In this document: one piece after another, positions 8,418-16,093 of the stretch
Layout of the letters: every line of letters begins with the position of its first letter
Position numbering within the stretch: the stretch's first letter is position 1
Source: Streptomyces sp. NBC_00239
GTDB lineage: Bacteria; Actinomycetota; Actinomycetes; Streptomycetales; Streptomycetaceae
NCBI RefSeq assembly: GCF_036194065.1
Contig: NZ_CP108097.1
Span: 1 to 64,000, forward strand
Direction: 5' to 3'
DNA: 64,000 bases
Translations under genes and position numbers: made by a program
The notes under the pieces: generated by a model
What the model was told of the DNA's origin: nothing
Seen by the model: only the letters and a program-made list of their open reading frames with translations
Databases searched by the model: none

Positions 8418-8836
8418 ACGCCGCTCTCTACCTGATCGACACCAGCGCCCTCGCCCGCTTCATGCGGGGCGACGCCGAGCAATACGGCTGGGACCAGGCA
8501 GCGGCCGCCGGCCTGATCGCCACGTGCCCCATCACGGAGCTGGAGTTCTTCTACAGCGCCCGATCGGACGCCGACCGGGCACGCGGTATCGAGGACATCC
8601 GCCTGATCTTCGGCTGGGTCCCGGTCGACGACCGTGCCTACGGCCGGGCCTGGCAGGTCCAGGAGGCCCTCACCAAACAGGGCAAGCACCGCAGCGCCGG
8701 TGCAGTGGATCTCGTCGTCGCCGCGACCGCCGAGTTGCAGGGACTCACCCTCCTGCACTGTGACCACGACTTCGAGTGCATCGCCGCGGTAACCGGCCAG
8801 CCACTCCAGTGGTACGGCCCGGAAGGCCGTAAGTAG
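8414..8836 (+). CDS. VapC-type PIN-domain toxin
   Basis: 140 residues. PIN-domain ribonuclease with acidic metal ligands at Asp9 (LIDTSAL), Glu42/Glu44 (TELEF), Asp99 (AVDLVVAA) and Asp117/Asp119 (HCDHDF). All the usual positions are present, so it should be active. Such toxins cut tRNA or rRNA and are neutralised by the overlapping antitoxin. GTG start, overlapping the antitoxin stop. Location near the replicon end is consistent with accessory DNA or stabilisation of the arm. Confidence 0.9.
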   Translation: MNAALYLIDTSALARFMRGDAEQYGWDQAAAAGLIATCPITELEFFYSARSDADRARGIEDIRLIFGWVPVDDRAYGRAWQVQEALTKQGKHRSAGAVDLVVAATAELQGLTLLHCDHDFECIAAVTGQPLQWYGPEGRK

Positions 8837-9163
8837 TCACGATCAGTTCCGTCACGCCGGCCGGCAGGGGGACGGTCGAGTGCGTGTTCCGGCTGACGCC
8901 GACGGTAGAGGCCGACGGTGCTTGTGTCCGGCCCCGGGCCGGGCCGGCTGCCGCCGAGTTGGGAGAAGCGCGTAGCGATCTGGTGGGGGGTGTTCGCCCG
9001 GGAGGGCGGGCCTCGGCGGCAACGCCGCGTGCCTATCCGGAAGGGAGTCGAAGGTGGGCCGCCCCGACTCCGCCAAAAGGGGCAGCCCACCGCGCACGCG
9101 CGACCGCTTCCCTCCGCCGACGCCCCCGCAGCGTCGCAACCCGCTACGGGGGCCCGTACTCGC
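8837..9163. other. Intergenic stretch, nothing assigned
   Basis: About 325 bp between the toxin gene and the convergent ECF sigma factor. A top-strand open frame from 8918 reads as a low-complexity Arg/Gly/Pro-rich peptide. It might be a remnant of a dispersed Streptomyces element, but I see no ribosome site or domain. No clear terminator was found. Confidence 0.3.
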
Positions 9164-10030
9164 TTACGCGTCCAGGACCGTGAGGTCCAGTGCCTTGAGG
9201 CGGTCGGGGTCGGCGATCACGTCGATGGTGGTGATCTGGCCTTCGGTGACGGTGAAGGACATGAGGGAGAGCGGGGTGCCGTTGACGATGACGACGACGC
9301 CCGCGGTGCCGTTGATGAGGGCCGGGCGGGCGAACGGGGACAGGCGGGCGAAGGAGATGGCCTGGGAGCCGACGGCCTGGGCGCCGGTGAGAGTGGTGGT
9401 GTGGCGGGCGCGCTTGGCGCCGCCGTCTGCGCGGAGGACGACGTCGGGGGCGAGGACGGAGACGAGGGCGTCGAACTCGCCGTCGCGGGCGGCCGCGAAG
9501 AACGCGTCGACGACCTTGCGCTGTTGGGCGAGGTCGGGGTCGGGCGACGGGGCCTGGCCCTGGACGCGGCGGCGGGCGCGGCTGGCGAGCTGCCGGGTGG
9601 CCGCCGGGGTCTTCTCCAACATCGGGGCGATCTCGTCGAAGGGCACGGCGAACATGTCGTGCAGGACGAACGCGAGGCGTTCGGCGGGTGCGAGGGATTC
9701 GAGTACGACGAGCAGGGCGAGGCCGACGGAGTCGGCGAGGAGGACCTGCTGTTCGGGGTCCGTGCCGCGGGGGCTGCTGACGACGGGGTCGGGTATGCGG
9801 ATGTCGAGGGGGTCCTCGCGGCGGGTCTCGCGGGTGCGGAGGATGTTCAGGCAGATCCGCGCCGCGACGGTGGTGAGCCAGCCGGGGAGGTTTTCGACGT
9901 CGGTGGTGTCGGTGCGGTGGTAGCGGAGCCAGGTTTCCTGGACGGCGTCTTCGGCTTCGGCGAGGGAGCCGAGCATGCGGTAGGCGACTGCGCGGAGGTG
10001 GGGGCGGTGTTCCTCGAATCGGTCTGTCAC
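9164..10030 (-). CDS. ECF41-type RNA polymerase sigma factor with SnoaL-like tail
   Basis: 288 residues from GTG at 10028-10030. Sigma-2 region near residues 8-75 (HLRAVAYRMLGS, AEDAVQETWLRY) and sigma-4 helix-turn-helix near 110-165. An NTF2/SnoaL-like C-terminal domain (~175-288) replaces an anti-sigma partner, which is the ECF41 architecture. ECF41 proteins carry a DGGGK motif in the tail; here it reads DGGAK. Family members usually sit next to the one gene they control, often a small oxidoreductase. The nearest candidate is the NmrA-like gene at 10959-11804, separated by the 45-bp repeat array. Confidence 0.9.
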   Translation of the reverse strand: MTDRFEEHRPHLRAVAYRMLGSLAEAEDAVQETWLRYHRTDTTDVENLPGWLTTVAARICLNILRTRETRREDPLDIRIPDPVVSSPRGTDPEQQVLLADSVGLALLVVLESLAPAERLAFVLHDMFAVPFDEIAPMLEKTPAATRQLASRARRRVQGQAPSPDPDLAQQRKVVDAFFAAARDGEFDALVSVLAPDVVLRADGGAKRARHTTTLTGAQAVGSQAISFARLSPFARPALINGTAGVVVIVNGTPLSLMSFTVTEGQITTIDVIADPDRLKALDLTVLDA

Positions 10031-10958
10031 TGGGGCATTTTCCGTCCCCGGACGGAGGGGTGACCGGGCGGGGTTCGGGCGAGCCGGGTTGCCTTGGGGG
10101 TCCGCCCCCACCCCGCGCCTCAAGCGCCGGCGGGGCTGGAAATGGCACCTGCCACGCCGGCGGGGTCGACGGTGCGCGGAGGTTAGCTGGGGCTCCGCCC
10201 CAGGCCCCGCGCCTCAAACGCCGGCGAGGCTGGATATGGCCCACTCAGGTTGAGGACCGCCTCATGCCGGCGGGGCTGGATACGGCCGCTCAGGTTGAGG
10301 ACCGCCTCACGCCGGCGGGGCTGGATACGGCCGCTCAGGTTGAGGACCGCCTCACGCCGGCGGGGCTGGATACGGCCGCTCAGGTTGAGGACCGCCTCAC
10401 GCCGGCGGGGCTGGATACGGCCGCTCAGGTTGAGGACCGCCTCACGCCGGCGGGGCTGGATACGGCCGCTCAGGTTGAGGACCGCCTCACGCCGGCGGGG
10501 CTGGATACGGCCGCTCAGGTTGAGGACCGCCTCACGCCGGCGGGGCTGGATACGGCCGCTCAGGTTGAGGACCGCCTCACGCCGGCGGGGCTGGATACGG
10601 CCGCTCAGGTTGAGGACCGCCTCACGCCGGCGGGGCTGGATACGGCCGCTCAGGTTGAGGACCGCCTCACGCCGGCGGGGCTGGATATGGCCGCTCAGGT
10701 TGAGGACCGCCTCACGCCGGCGGGGCTGGATGTTGCCCGTGGGCACCTCGGCGCGGCTGAGGGGGTGCCCACGGGGCTCCGCCCCGCCCCGCGCCTCAAA
10801 CGCCGGCGGGGCTGGAAATGGCCCGCTCGGGCCGGGGTCCGGCTCGAGCGTCGGCGGGGATGGATATGCCGTGGGCACCCTGGCGCAGCTGGAGGTTGGG
10901 CGGGGGTGGGGTTGCTTCAAAGTTGGTGGTGGATAGGGATTGGAGGCGTTGTGGGGGG
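10031..10958. other. Repeat-rich intergenic region
   Basis: About 930 bp without a gene. It holds an 11-unit 45-bp tandem array (10246-10740), flanked by three dispersed copies of a Streptomyces intergenic element around CTCAAACGCCGGCGGGGCTGG (10120-10142, 10211-10234, 10794-10817). Both strands stay open through the array because the unit is a multiple of three, but this is not evidence of coding. Confidence 0.75.
10246..10740. repeat. 11-copy 45-bp tandem repeat
   Basis: Eleven head-to-tail units start every 45 bp from 10246 to 10696. Each unit begins CAGGTTGAGGACCGCCTCAC, continues with GCCGGCGGGGCTGGA and ends TACGGCCGCT. Copies are identical except for single-base changes in the first (a T in CTCATG) and the tenth (TATGG), and the last copy diverges at its end. 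There are no variable spacers, so it is not a CRISPR array. Each unit contains the core of the dispersed GCCGGCGGGGCTGGA element, suggesting the array grew from one copy of it. Confidence 0.92.
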
Positions 10959-11804
10959 TTACTTGAAGGCGGGGAGGCTGCGTTCCACCCAGACTCCGAA
11001 GGGGGCGGCGGGGCGGTTGAGGAGCTTTTCCACGTCGGGGCTCACGCGCTGTTCGGCGGGGAGGGGGAGGCCGAGGATGTCGAGGGTGCCGTCGGCGATG
11101 GGCGGGGGCATGAACTGGGACATGTGGGCGAGGGCCTGCCCGCGGGTCAGCTCGACGAAGGCGACGTCTTCGCCGAGGACTTCGGCGAGTACGGCGGCCT
11201 GCTCGCGCGGGGTGACTGCGGCCGGGCCGGTGAGCTCGTAGATCTGGCCGGCGTGGCCGTCCTCGCTGAGGGCGACCGCGGCGACGGCGGCGATGTCCGC
11301 GGGGTCGACGACGGGGAGGGCGACGTCGGCGAACGGGGCCATGACGGTGCGCTGGCCGCGGACGGACTCGGCCCAGGCGAAGGCGTTGGAGGCGAAGCCG
11401 CCGGCGCGCAGGATCGTCCAGTCGAGGCCGGAGCCGCGTACGGCTTCCTCGAACTCGCGCAGCCGGTGGTGGGAGGCGGCGTCGGGCCGGGTCTCGGTGA
11501 TCTGGGAGGAGAGGAGGACGACCTTGCGGACGCCGGCGTCGGCGGCGGCCTTCAGCAGGGTGGTGGCGCTCTCGCCGCCGGCGAGGAGTTCGCCGGCGAG
11601 CAGGATGAACAGGGCGTCGGCGCCGGTCAGCGCCTCGCCCATGCTCTCGGCGCTGCCGAGGTCGGCCTGGACGTGGCGGACGCCCGCGGGCAGTTCGGAG
11701 GCGAAGGGGCGGCGCGAGACGGCGGTGACCTCGGCGCCGGAGGCGGCAAGGGTCGCGATGAGCGGACGGCCTACGTTGCCGGTGGCTCCGGTGACGACAA
11801 TCAT
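10959..11804 (-). CDS. NmrA-like NAD(P)-binding reductase
   Basis: 281 residues. The start MIVVTGATGNVGRPL is a Rossmann GxxGxxG site near residues 6-12, followed by the NmrA/atypical-SDR pattern (VLLSSQIT, DWTILRAGGFASN, YELTGP). No YxxxK catalytic pair is obvious, as usual for this subgroup. The ATG at 11802-11804 was chosen over an earlier one because GAGGAG lies 7 bp before it. An HxlR-type box 99-139 bp upstream (11903-11943) is shared with the MFS/HxlR promoter at 21640-21680. It may also be the target of the ECF41 factor. Confidence 0.85.
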   Translation of the reverse strand: MIVVTGATGNVGRPLIATLAASGAEVTAVSRRPFASELPAGVRHVQADLGSAESMGEALTGADALFILLAGELLAGGESATTLLKAAADAGVRKVVLLSSQITETRPDAASHHRLREFEEAVRGSGLDWTILRAGGFASNAFAWAESVRGQRTVMAPFADVALPVVDPADIAAVAAVALSEDGHAGQIYELTGPAAVTPREQAAVLAEVLGEDVAFVELTRGQALAHMSQFMPPPIADGTLDILGLPLPAEQRVSPDVEKLLNRPAAPFGVWVERSLPAFK

Positions 11805-11827
11805 GAACGGCTCCTCAACAAGGGTCA

Positions 11828-13120
11828 TGGTGCAAGGGACAGCCGCTGTCGGGGGCGCCGGCGCGGGGGCCGGACGGTGTCCTTCGCCGTGATGTCAGCG
11901 ACGCTAGCATCCTCAAGGTAGTAGGTACCTAGAGGATAGTGACTATCGCGATCGTGGTCACGGTCCCGGATGTCCCCGTGGACAGCGGACAGTTCGTGGC
12001 CGAGGCGCGCCAGGCGGGCGCGGGCCTCGGGAGGGCCGAGTACTTCGACGCGGGCGCCGAAGCCGGCCAGTTGGGCGGCGAGCACATCGAGGGACGGGCC
12101 GTCGGCCTCGATGTCCAGGCGCCCGTCGGGGCGTACGGATGCGGTGCGCAGCCGGGTGCCGAGCGCTTCGCGCAGGGCGGGGACCGCTTCGCGGTCGGCC
12201 GCGGCGTACACGGTGGCCGCGCGGCGGCGTTGCTCCTCGGCGGCGGCCAGGATGTGCCAGGCGGCCGCCAGGTCGAAGTCGGCGGGACGGCGGGCGGGTT
12301 CGCCGGTGGGGGTGACGGAGGTGACCTCGGTGTGGCGGATGGCGTGCAGGCCGTTGTCGCCTGCGGCGACGAGGTACCAGGTGCCGGCCTTGGACACGAG
12401 GCCGAGGGGGTCGACCGTATGCGTTGCCGGCCCCGTCTCCGTTGGCGGCCCGGTACCTGTTGACGGTCCGGTCCCCGTTGACGGCCCGGTACCTGTTGAC
12501 GGTCCGGTCCCCGTTGACGGTCCGGTACCTGTTGACGGTCCGGTCCCCGTTGGCAGTCCGGTACCTGTTGACGGTCCGGTCCCCGTTGGCAGTCCGGTAC
12601 CTGTTGGCAGTCCGGTCCCCGTTGGCGCTGCCGGCTCGGTCGTTGTCGATTCCGTTGCCGTCGTCGTCGTGATGTGGACGCGGCGGCGGTTGAGGACGGC
12701 CTGGCGTAGCGCCTCGTGGTGGGGGCCGCCGGTGGTGTGGGTGGTGTCCAGGCCGTCGACCAGCATCGATTTGCTGGCGTTTTCGGCGTGGGGGCGCAGG
12801 GGGGCCGGGACGGCGCGGATGAGTTTGCGCAGGGCGGTGCGCAACTCCGGGAAGGCGGAGAGGGGGCCGGCGGCCAGGAACAGGGCGCCGATCTCGCTTT
12901 CGGTGAAGCCGGTGAGGTCGGTGCGGGCGCCGCCGACCAGGCTCCAGCCGCCGCCGCGTCCCCGCCGGGAGTAGACCGGCACGCCGGCGGTGGTGAGGGC
13001 TTCGAGGTCGCGGCGGGCGGTGCGTTCGGAGACCTCCAGTTCGGTGGCGACCTCGCGTACGGTCACGCGGCCGCGGGCCTGGAGGAAGAGCAGGGTCGCG
13101 ACCAGCCGGTCGGCCTTCAC
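11828..13120 (-). CDS. WYL-domain transcriptional regulator with internal minisatellite
   Basis: About 431 residues. An N-terminal DeoR-like helix-turn-helix (residues ~5-55, VREVATELEVSERTARRDLE) is followed by a WYL domain with DPLGLVSKAGTWYLVA near residue 250. Between them lies an insert of ~65 residues made of GTGPST/GTGLPT hexads, encoded by an 18-bp repeat (12430-12632). The last ~45 residues are encoded by what looks like the promoter of the neighbouring reductase gene, including its HxlR-type box, so the natural C-terminus may have been lost and replaced. Stop codon at 11825-11827. Divergent from the DinB-like gene at 13231. Confidence 0.82.
11903..11943. promoter_or_regulatory. HxlR-type operator, copy 1
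   Basis: A 41-bp element starting GCTAGCA and centred on the perfect palindrome TAGGTACCTA (11922-11931), ending AGAGGATAGTGAC. It aligns without gaps with 21640-21680 (33 of 41 positions identical), which lies between an HxlR regulator and its MFS neighbour. It therefore probably binds the same kind of regulator and controls the NmrA-like gene. Confidence 0.65.
12430..12632. repeat. Coding minisatellite, 18-bp units
   Basis: About eleven 18-bp units alternating between GGTCCGGTCCCCGTTGAC and variants with GGTACC or GGCAG. The unit length keeps the WYL gene in frame, giving GTG-(P/L)-(S/P)-T hexads. Alternating variants show expansion in 36-bp steps. Confidence 0.88.
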
Positions 13121-13230
13121 GGTGTTCCCCCCTCGCCGGAATCTCCGGTGATCTCGTACCTGTTATTTCCAGTATTTCTAATATTCCTAATAGGCCATGA
13201 GATGACCTCTTTTGAGGGGAAGATGAGTGC

Positions 13231-13845
13231 ATGACCGAGAATGCGCATGCCTCCGGCTCCCCTGCCACGCCTCCGACCGCTGACCCCCGCGGCGGCCTTT
13301 TCAAGATCGTCGGACTGACCGGCCAGGTGCTGGCCGCGGTCCGTCCCGACCAGTACGACCTGGTCACCCCGTGTCCGGACTACTCGGCCCGGGACATGGC
13401 CAACCACCTGGTGTCGGTGCTGCGCCGGGTCACCGTGATGGGTTCCGGCGGGTCGTTCGCCAGCGTTCCGCACTTCGCCGAGGACGTCGCCGACGGCGAC
13501 TGGGCCGAGGCGTGGGCCGTCGCCGCGAAGGAGTTCGACGCGGTGTGGTCCGACCCGTCGGTGCTGGGCCGTCAGATCGGCCTGCCCTGGGGCCCGGTGC
13601 CCGGGGTGATCGCCTCGGTGATCTACACCAACGAGTTCGTGCTGCACACGTGGGACCTGGCCAAGGCCACCGGGAAGAACCCGGAGTGGGACCCCGAGAT
13701 GCTGGCCGCGCCGCTCGCGAACATGCACCGTGCCGTGCCGGCCGAGCCGCGTGGCGGCCCGGTTCCGTTCGGTCCGGTGGTGGAGGTTCACGAGGATGCT
13801 CCCGACATCGACAAGCTGGTGGGTTGGTACGGGCGTCGTCCCTGA
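13231..13845 (+). CDS. DinB/mycothiol-type (TIGR03086-like) protein
   Basis: 204 residues. Helical DinB-like fold of the mycothiol-dependent maleylpyruvate isomerase superfamily: PDQYDLVTPCPDYSARDMANH with a metal-ligand His, and a second block with YTNEFVLHTWDLAKATG near residues 130-146. These proteins are putative metal-dependent thiol transferases, and this subgroup is uncharacterised. Divergent from the WYL regulator; the shared 110-bp promoter region has an AT-rich core with three TATTTCC/TATTCCT-like repeats (13162-13190) that could be the regulator's site. Confidence 0.8.
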   Translation: MTENAHASGSPATPPTADPRGGLFKIVGLTGQVLAAVRPDQYDLVTPCPDYSARDMANHLVSVLRRVTVMGSGGSFASVPHFAEDVADGDWAEAWAVAAKEFDAVWSDPSVLGRQIGLPWGPVPGVIASVIYTNEFVLHTWDLAKATGKNPEWDPEMLAAPLANMHRAVPAEPRGGPVPFGPVVEVHEDAPDIDKLVGWYGRRP

Positions 13846-13867
13846 CGGATACGGATGTCGCCCGGCC

Positions 13868-13902
13868 GGGGGGCCGTCGTCCGAGGTGGACGGCGGCCCC
13901 CC
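13868..13902. terminator. Terminator hairpin
   Basis: GGGGGGCCGTCGTCC (13868-13882) pairs with GGACGGCGGCCCCCC (13888-13902) with one weak position and a 5-nt loop. It lies 23 bp after the DinB-like gene and before the convergent oxidase gene. Confidence 0.7.
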
Positions 13903-13978
13903 GTCGCGTGCGCGTGCGGGCGGGCGGGCGGCCACGCGTACGTGCGTGGCTACCCGCGGCGCGCGTCCGTGCGTACGG

Positions 13979-15544
13979 TCAGCCGGCCGAGCCGATGGAC
14001 TGGGCGAAGTCGAAGAACCGGTACGGGTCGTACTTGGCCTTGATGGTGGCCAGCCGGGAGTAGTTCTCGGCGTAGTACGACTGCTTCCAGTCCGTGAGGG
14101 CCGGGTCCATCCAGTTCTGGTACGTCTCGCCGTTGGAGTGCGGGTCGACGGCGGCGAAGCCGTTGTCGACCCAGGTCGTGGCGACCGCCTTGGCCTCGGC
14201 GGTGACCTGCTGGGGGTCGTTGATCAGGACCCGGTAGTTCACGGAGAACAGCGAGTCGCGGTGCACGTACGCGGTGTCGGTGCGCGCCAGGTCGTTGGCG
14301 GCGCCGCCGAAGAAGTGCAGGTCGAGGTAGCGGGCCTGGCCGGCCCGGCGGTCGGCGTCGAACGCGGACATCACGTCGGCCCAGCCGCCGCCCGCGTACG
14401 GGGCGCTCGCCAGGCGGGTGCGCTCCAGGCCGAACTCGGGGCGGGTGAGCACGCCGGCCGGGGACTTCTGCGAGCGCTGGCACTGGTCGAGGGTGAGCGT
14501 GGAGCAGCCGAAGATCATCATCATGAGCTGCTGGTACGTCAGGACGGCGTCCTGGCGGGCCAGCGGGGCGCCGGTCATGGAGATCAGGCGGGCGGCCTCG
14601 GTGGCCAGTTCGGCCGGGGTGCCGCGGGAGGCGAGCATGATGTTGACGTTGGGCACCGAGCCGGGGGCGGCGTCGGGCTGGACGACGTAGCCGCCGCCGC
14701 CGATGGTGCGGGGGGCGTCGACGAGCCAGCGGGTGGCGGCGTCGAGGACGTCGGCCGCGCGGTCGTACGGGAAGATCAGGTTGGTGATGGCCATCTGGTC
14801 GCCCACGTGCGGGGTGACGGTGAAGCGGGTGACCACGCCGAAGTTGCCGCCGCCGCCTCCTCGGATGGCCCAGAACAGGTCGCTGCGCGTGGTCGGGGAC
14901 GCGGTGACGATGCGGCCGTCGGCGAGGACCACCTCGGCCGAGGTGACGGCGTCGCAGGCCATGCCCATGGGGCGGGTCAGGAAGCCGTAGCCGCCGCCCT
15001 GGAGGAAGCCGCCGGCGGCGACGGTCGGGCAGCCGCCCTCGCTGACGACGAGGCCGTGCGGGGCGAGGGCATTGAGGATGTCGACGTTCTTGGCGCCGGG
15101 GCCGATGTTGACGGATCCGCTGCCGGGGGCGACGGCGATGCCGTTGAGGCGGGACACGTCGATGATCAGGCCGCGGGTGGTCGAGTAGCCGCCGAAGCTG
15201 TGGCCGCCGCTGCGGACGGCTGCGGGCAGGCAGTTGTCGCGGGCGAAGCGGAGGGCGACGGAGACGTCGGCCGCGCTGGTGCAGTACGCGACGCCGCGCG
15301 GGTTGGCGGAGTCGAACTGGGCGAGTTCGAGCTGCTTGGCGACGCCGTAGGTGGGGTCGGCGGGCAGGACGAGCTGGCCCTGGAGGTTGCGGGCGAGCTG
15401 GCCCCAGGGGGTGTAGAGGGTGCCCGTCGCGTCCGCGGCCGTGGCGGTGGCCGTGGCCGTGGCGGCGGTGGGCAGGGCGGCGAGGCCGACGGCGGCCGAG
15501 CCCGCGCCGAGGAGTGCTCTGCGAGTGATCACGGGTTGTCCCAT
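13979..15544 (-). CDS. BBE-type bicovalent FAD oxidase, Tat-exported
   Basis: 521 residues. A twin-arginine signal (ITRRALLGAGSAAVG) with an Ala/Thr-rich linker occupies the first ~40. The FAD domain (PCMH type) has RSGGHSFGGY with His115 and EGGCPTVAAGG with Cys172, the two residues that attach flavin covalently in berberine-bridge-type oxidases. The C-terminal BBE segment ends NYSRLATIKAKYDPYRFF. Relatives in polyketide pathways (for example AknOx and GilR) oxidise sugars or lactols after export. The gene is last on the left arm of the cluster and in the same direction as the halogenase. It may finish a late, extracellular oxidation, or simply mark the boundary. Confidence 0.88.
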   Translation of the reverse strand: MGQPVITRRALLGAGSAAVGLAALPTAATATATATAADATGTLYTPWGQLARNLQGQLVLPADPTYGVAKQLELAQFDSANPRGVAYCTSAADVSVALRFARDNCLPAAVRSGGHSFGGYSTTRGLIIDVSRLNGIAVAPGSGSVNIGPGAKNVDILNALAPHGLVVSEGGCPTVAAGGFLQGGGYGFLTRPMGMACDAVTSAEVVLADGRIVTASPTTRSDLFWAIRGGGGGNFGVVTRFTVTPHVGDQMAITNLIFPYDRAADVLDAATRWLVDAPRTIGGGGYVVQPDAAPGSVPNVNIMLASRGTPAELATEAARLISMTGAPLARQDAVLTYQQLMMMIFGCSTLTLDQCQRSQKSPAGVLTRPEFGLERTRLASAPYAGGGWADVMSAFDADRRAGQARYLDLHFFGGAANDLARTDTAYVHRDSLFSVNYRVLINDPQQVTAEAKAVATTWVDNGFAAVDPHSNGETYQNWMDPALTDWKQSYYAENYSRLATIKAKYDPYRFFDFAQSIGSAG

Positions 15545-16093
15545 GGGTCGAGGTAGCGGATGCGGTGTGCGTGGCGGGGTGGTGGGTGTCGGGTTGCGGG
15601 GTGTGGCGCGCGGCCCCGCGGCGGGGCGGGCTGCCCCGGGGGAAGGCAGTGCGGCCCGCCGCGGGGCGGCGCCGGCGGGGTGTCCGGGCCCGTGGGCCCG
15701 GATCCCGTCTTGCCGGGCCGGGGTACGGACCCCCGTCCGGGTCCGGACCCCGGCCCGTGACCGGGGGCCCGGTCCGGGTCAGGGACCCGGTCCGTGGGCC
15801 GGGCACCCGGTCCGTGGGCGGGGCCCCGCCCCGGGCAACCCGGCTCCGCCGGGTACCGGGCTCTGCCCGGACCCGCGCCTCAAACGCCGGCGGGGCTGGG
15901 TGTTGCCCCTCAGGGCGCCAACGAAGGATGGGGGTTGCCCCTCAGGGCGCCGACAAAGGATGGGGGTTGCCCCTCAGGGCGCCGACGAAGGGTGGGGTTG
16001 GCCCTCGGGCGGCTGGTACCGGTCCGGGACCGGGCGCCGGTACCGGCCCGAGCCTGCCCAGGCCCGGGCGCTGGTACCGGTCCGGGTCGGGGG
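15545..16093. other. Repeat-rich spacer between oxidase and halogenase genes
   Basis: No gene. It holds runs of CCGG/GGCC hairpins (15700-15870), one dispersed CTCAAACGCCGGCGGGGCTGG element (15872-15899), a 32-bp tandem repeat (15902-16020) and repeated GGTACCGG blocks (16014-16085). Both flanking genes read leftwards, so this stretch probably ends transcription of the halogenase unit. Confidence 0.7.
15902..16016. repeat. 32-bp tandem repeat, 3 full units and one decayed
   Basis: Units start at 15902, 15934 and 15966 with GTTGCCCCTCAGGGCGCC followed by (G/A)ACAAAGGATGGG-like ends. A degenerate fourth begins at 15997 (GTTGGCCCTCGGGCGG). Not in a gene. Confidence 0.8.

Noticed and set aside
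8918..10063. Open + frame spanning the region antisense to the sigma factor
   Set aside because: Most of it is the shadow of the ECF41 gene, and the first part has no ribosome site or domain.
10246..10740. Possible CRISPR array
   Set aside because: Units abut directly with no variable spacers, and there are no cas genes.
10060..11241. Long open frames on both strands through the 45-bp array, predicting 15-residue repeat proteins
   Set aside because: The unit is 45 bp, so all frames without a stop in one unit stay open. There is no ribosome site, and the units match a dispersed intergenic element.
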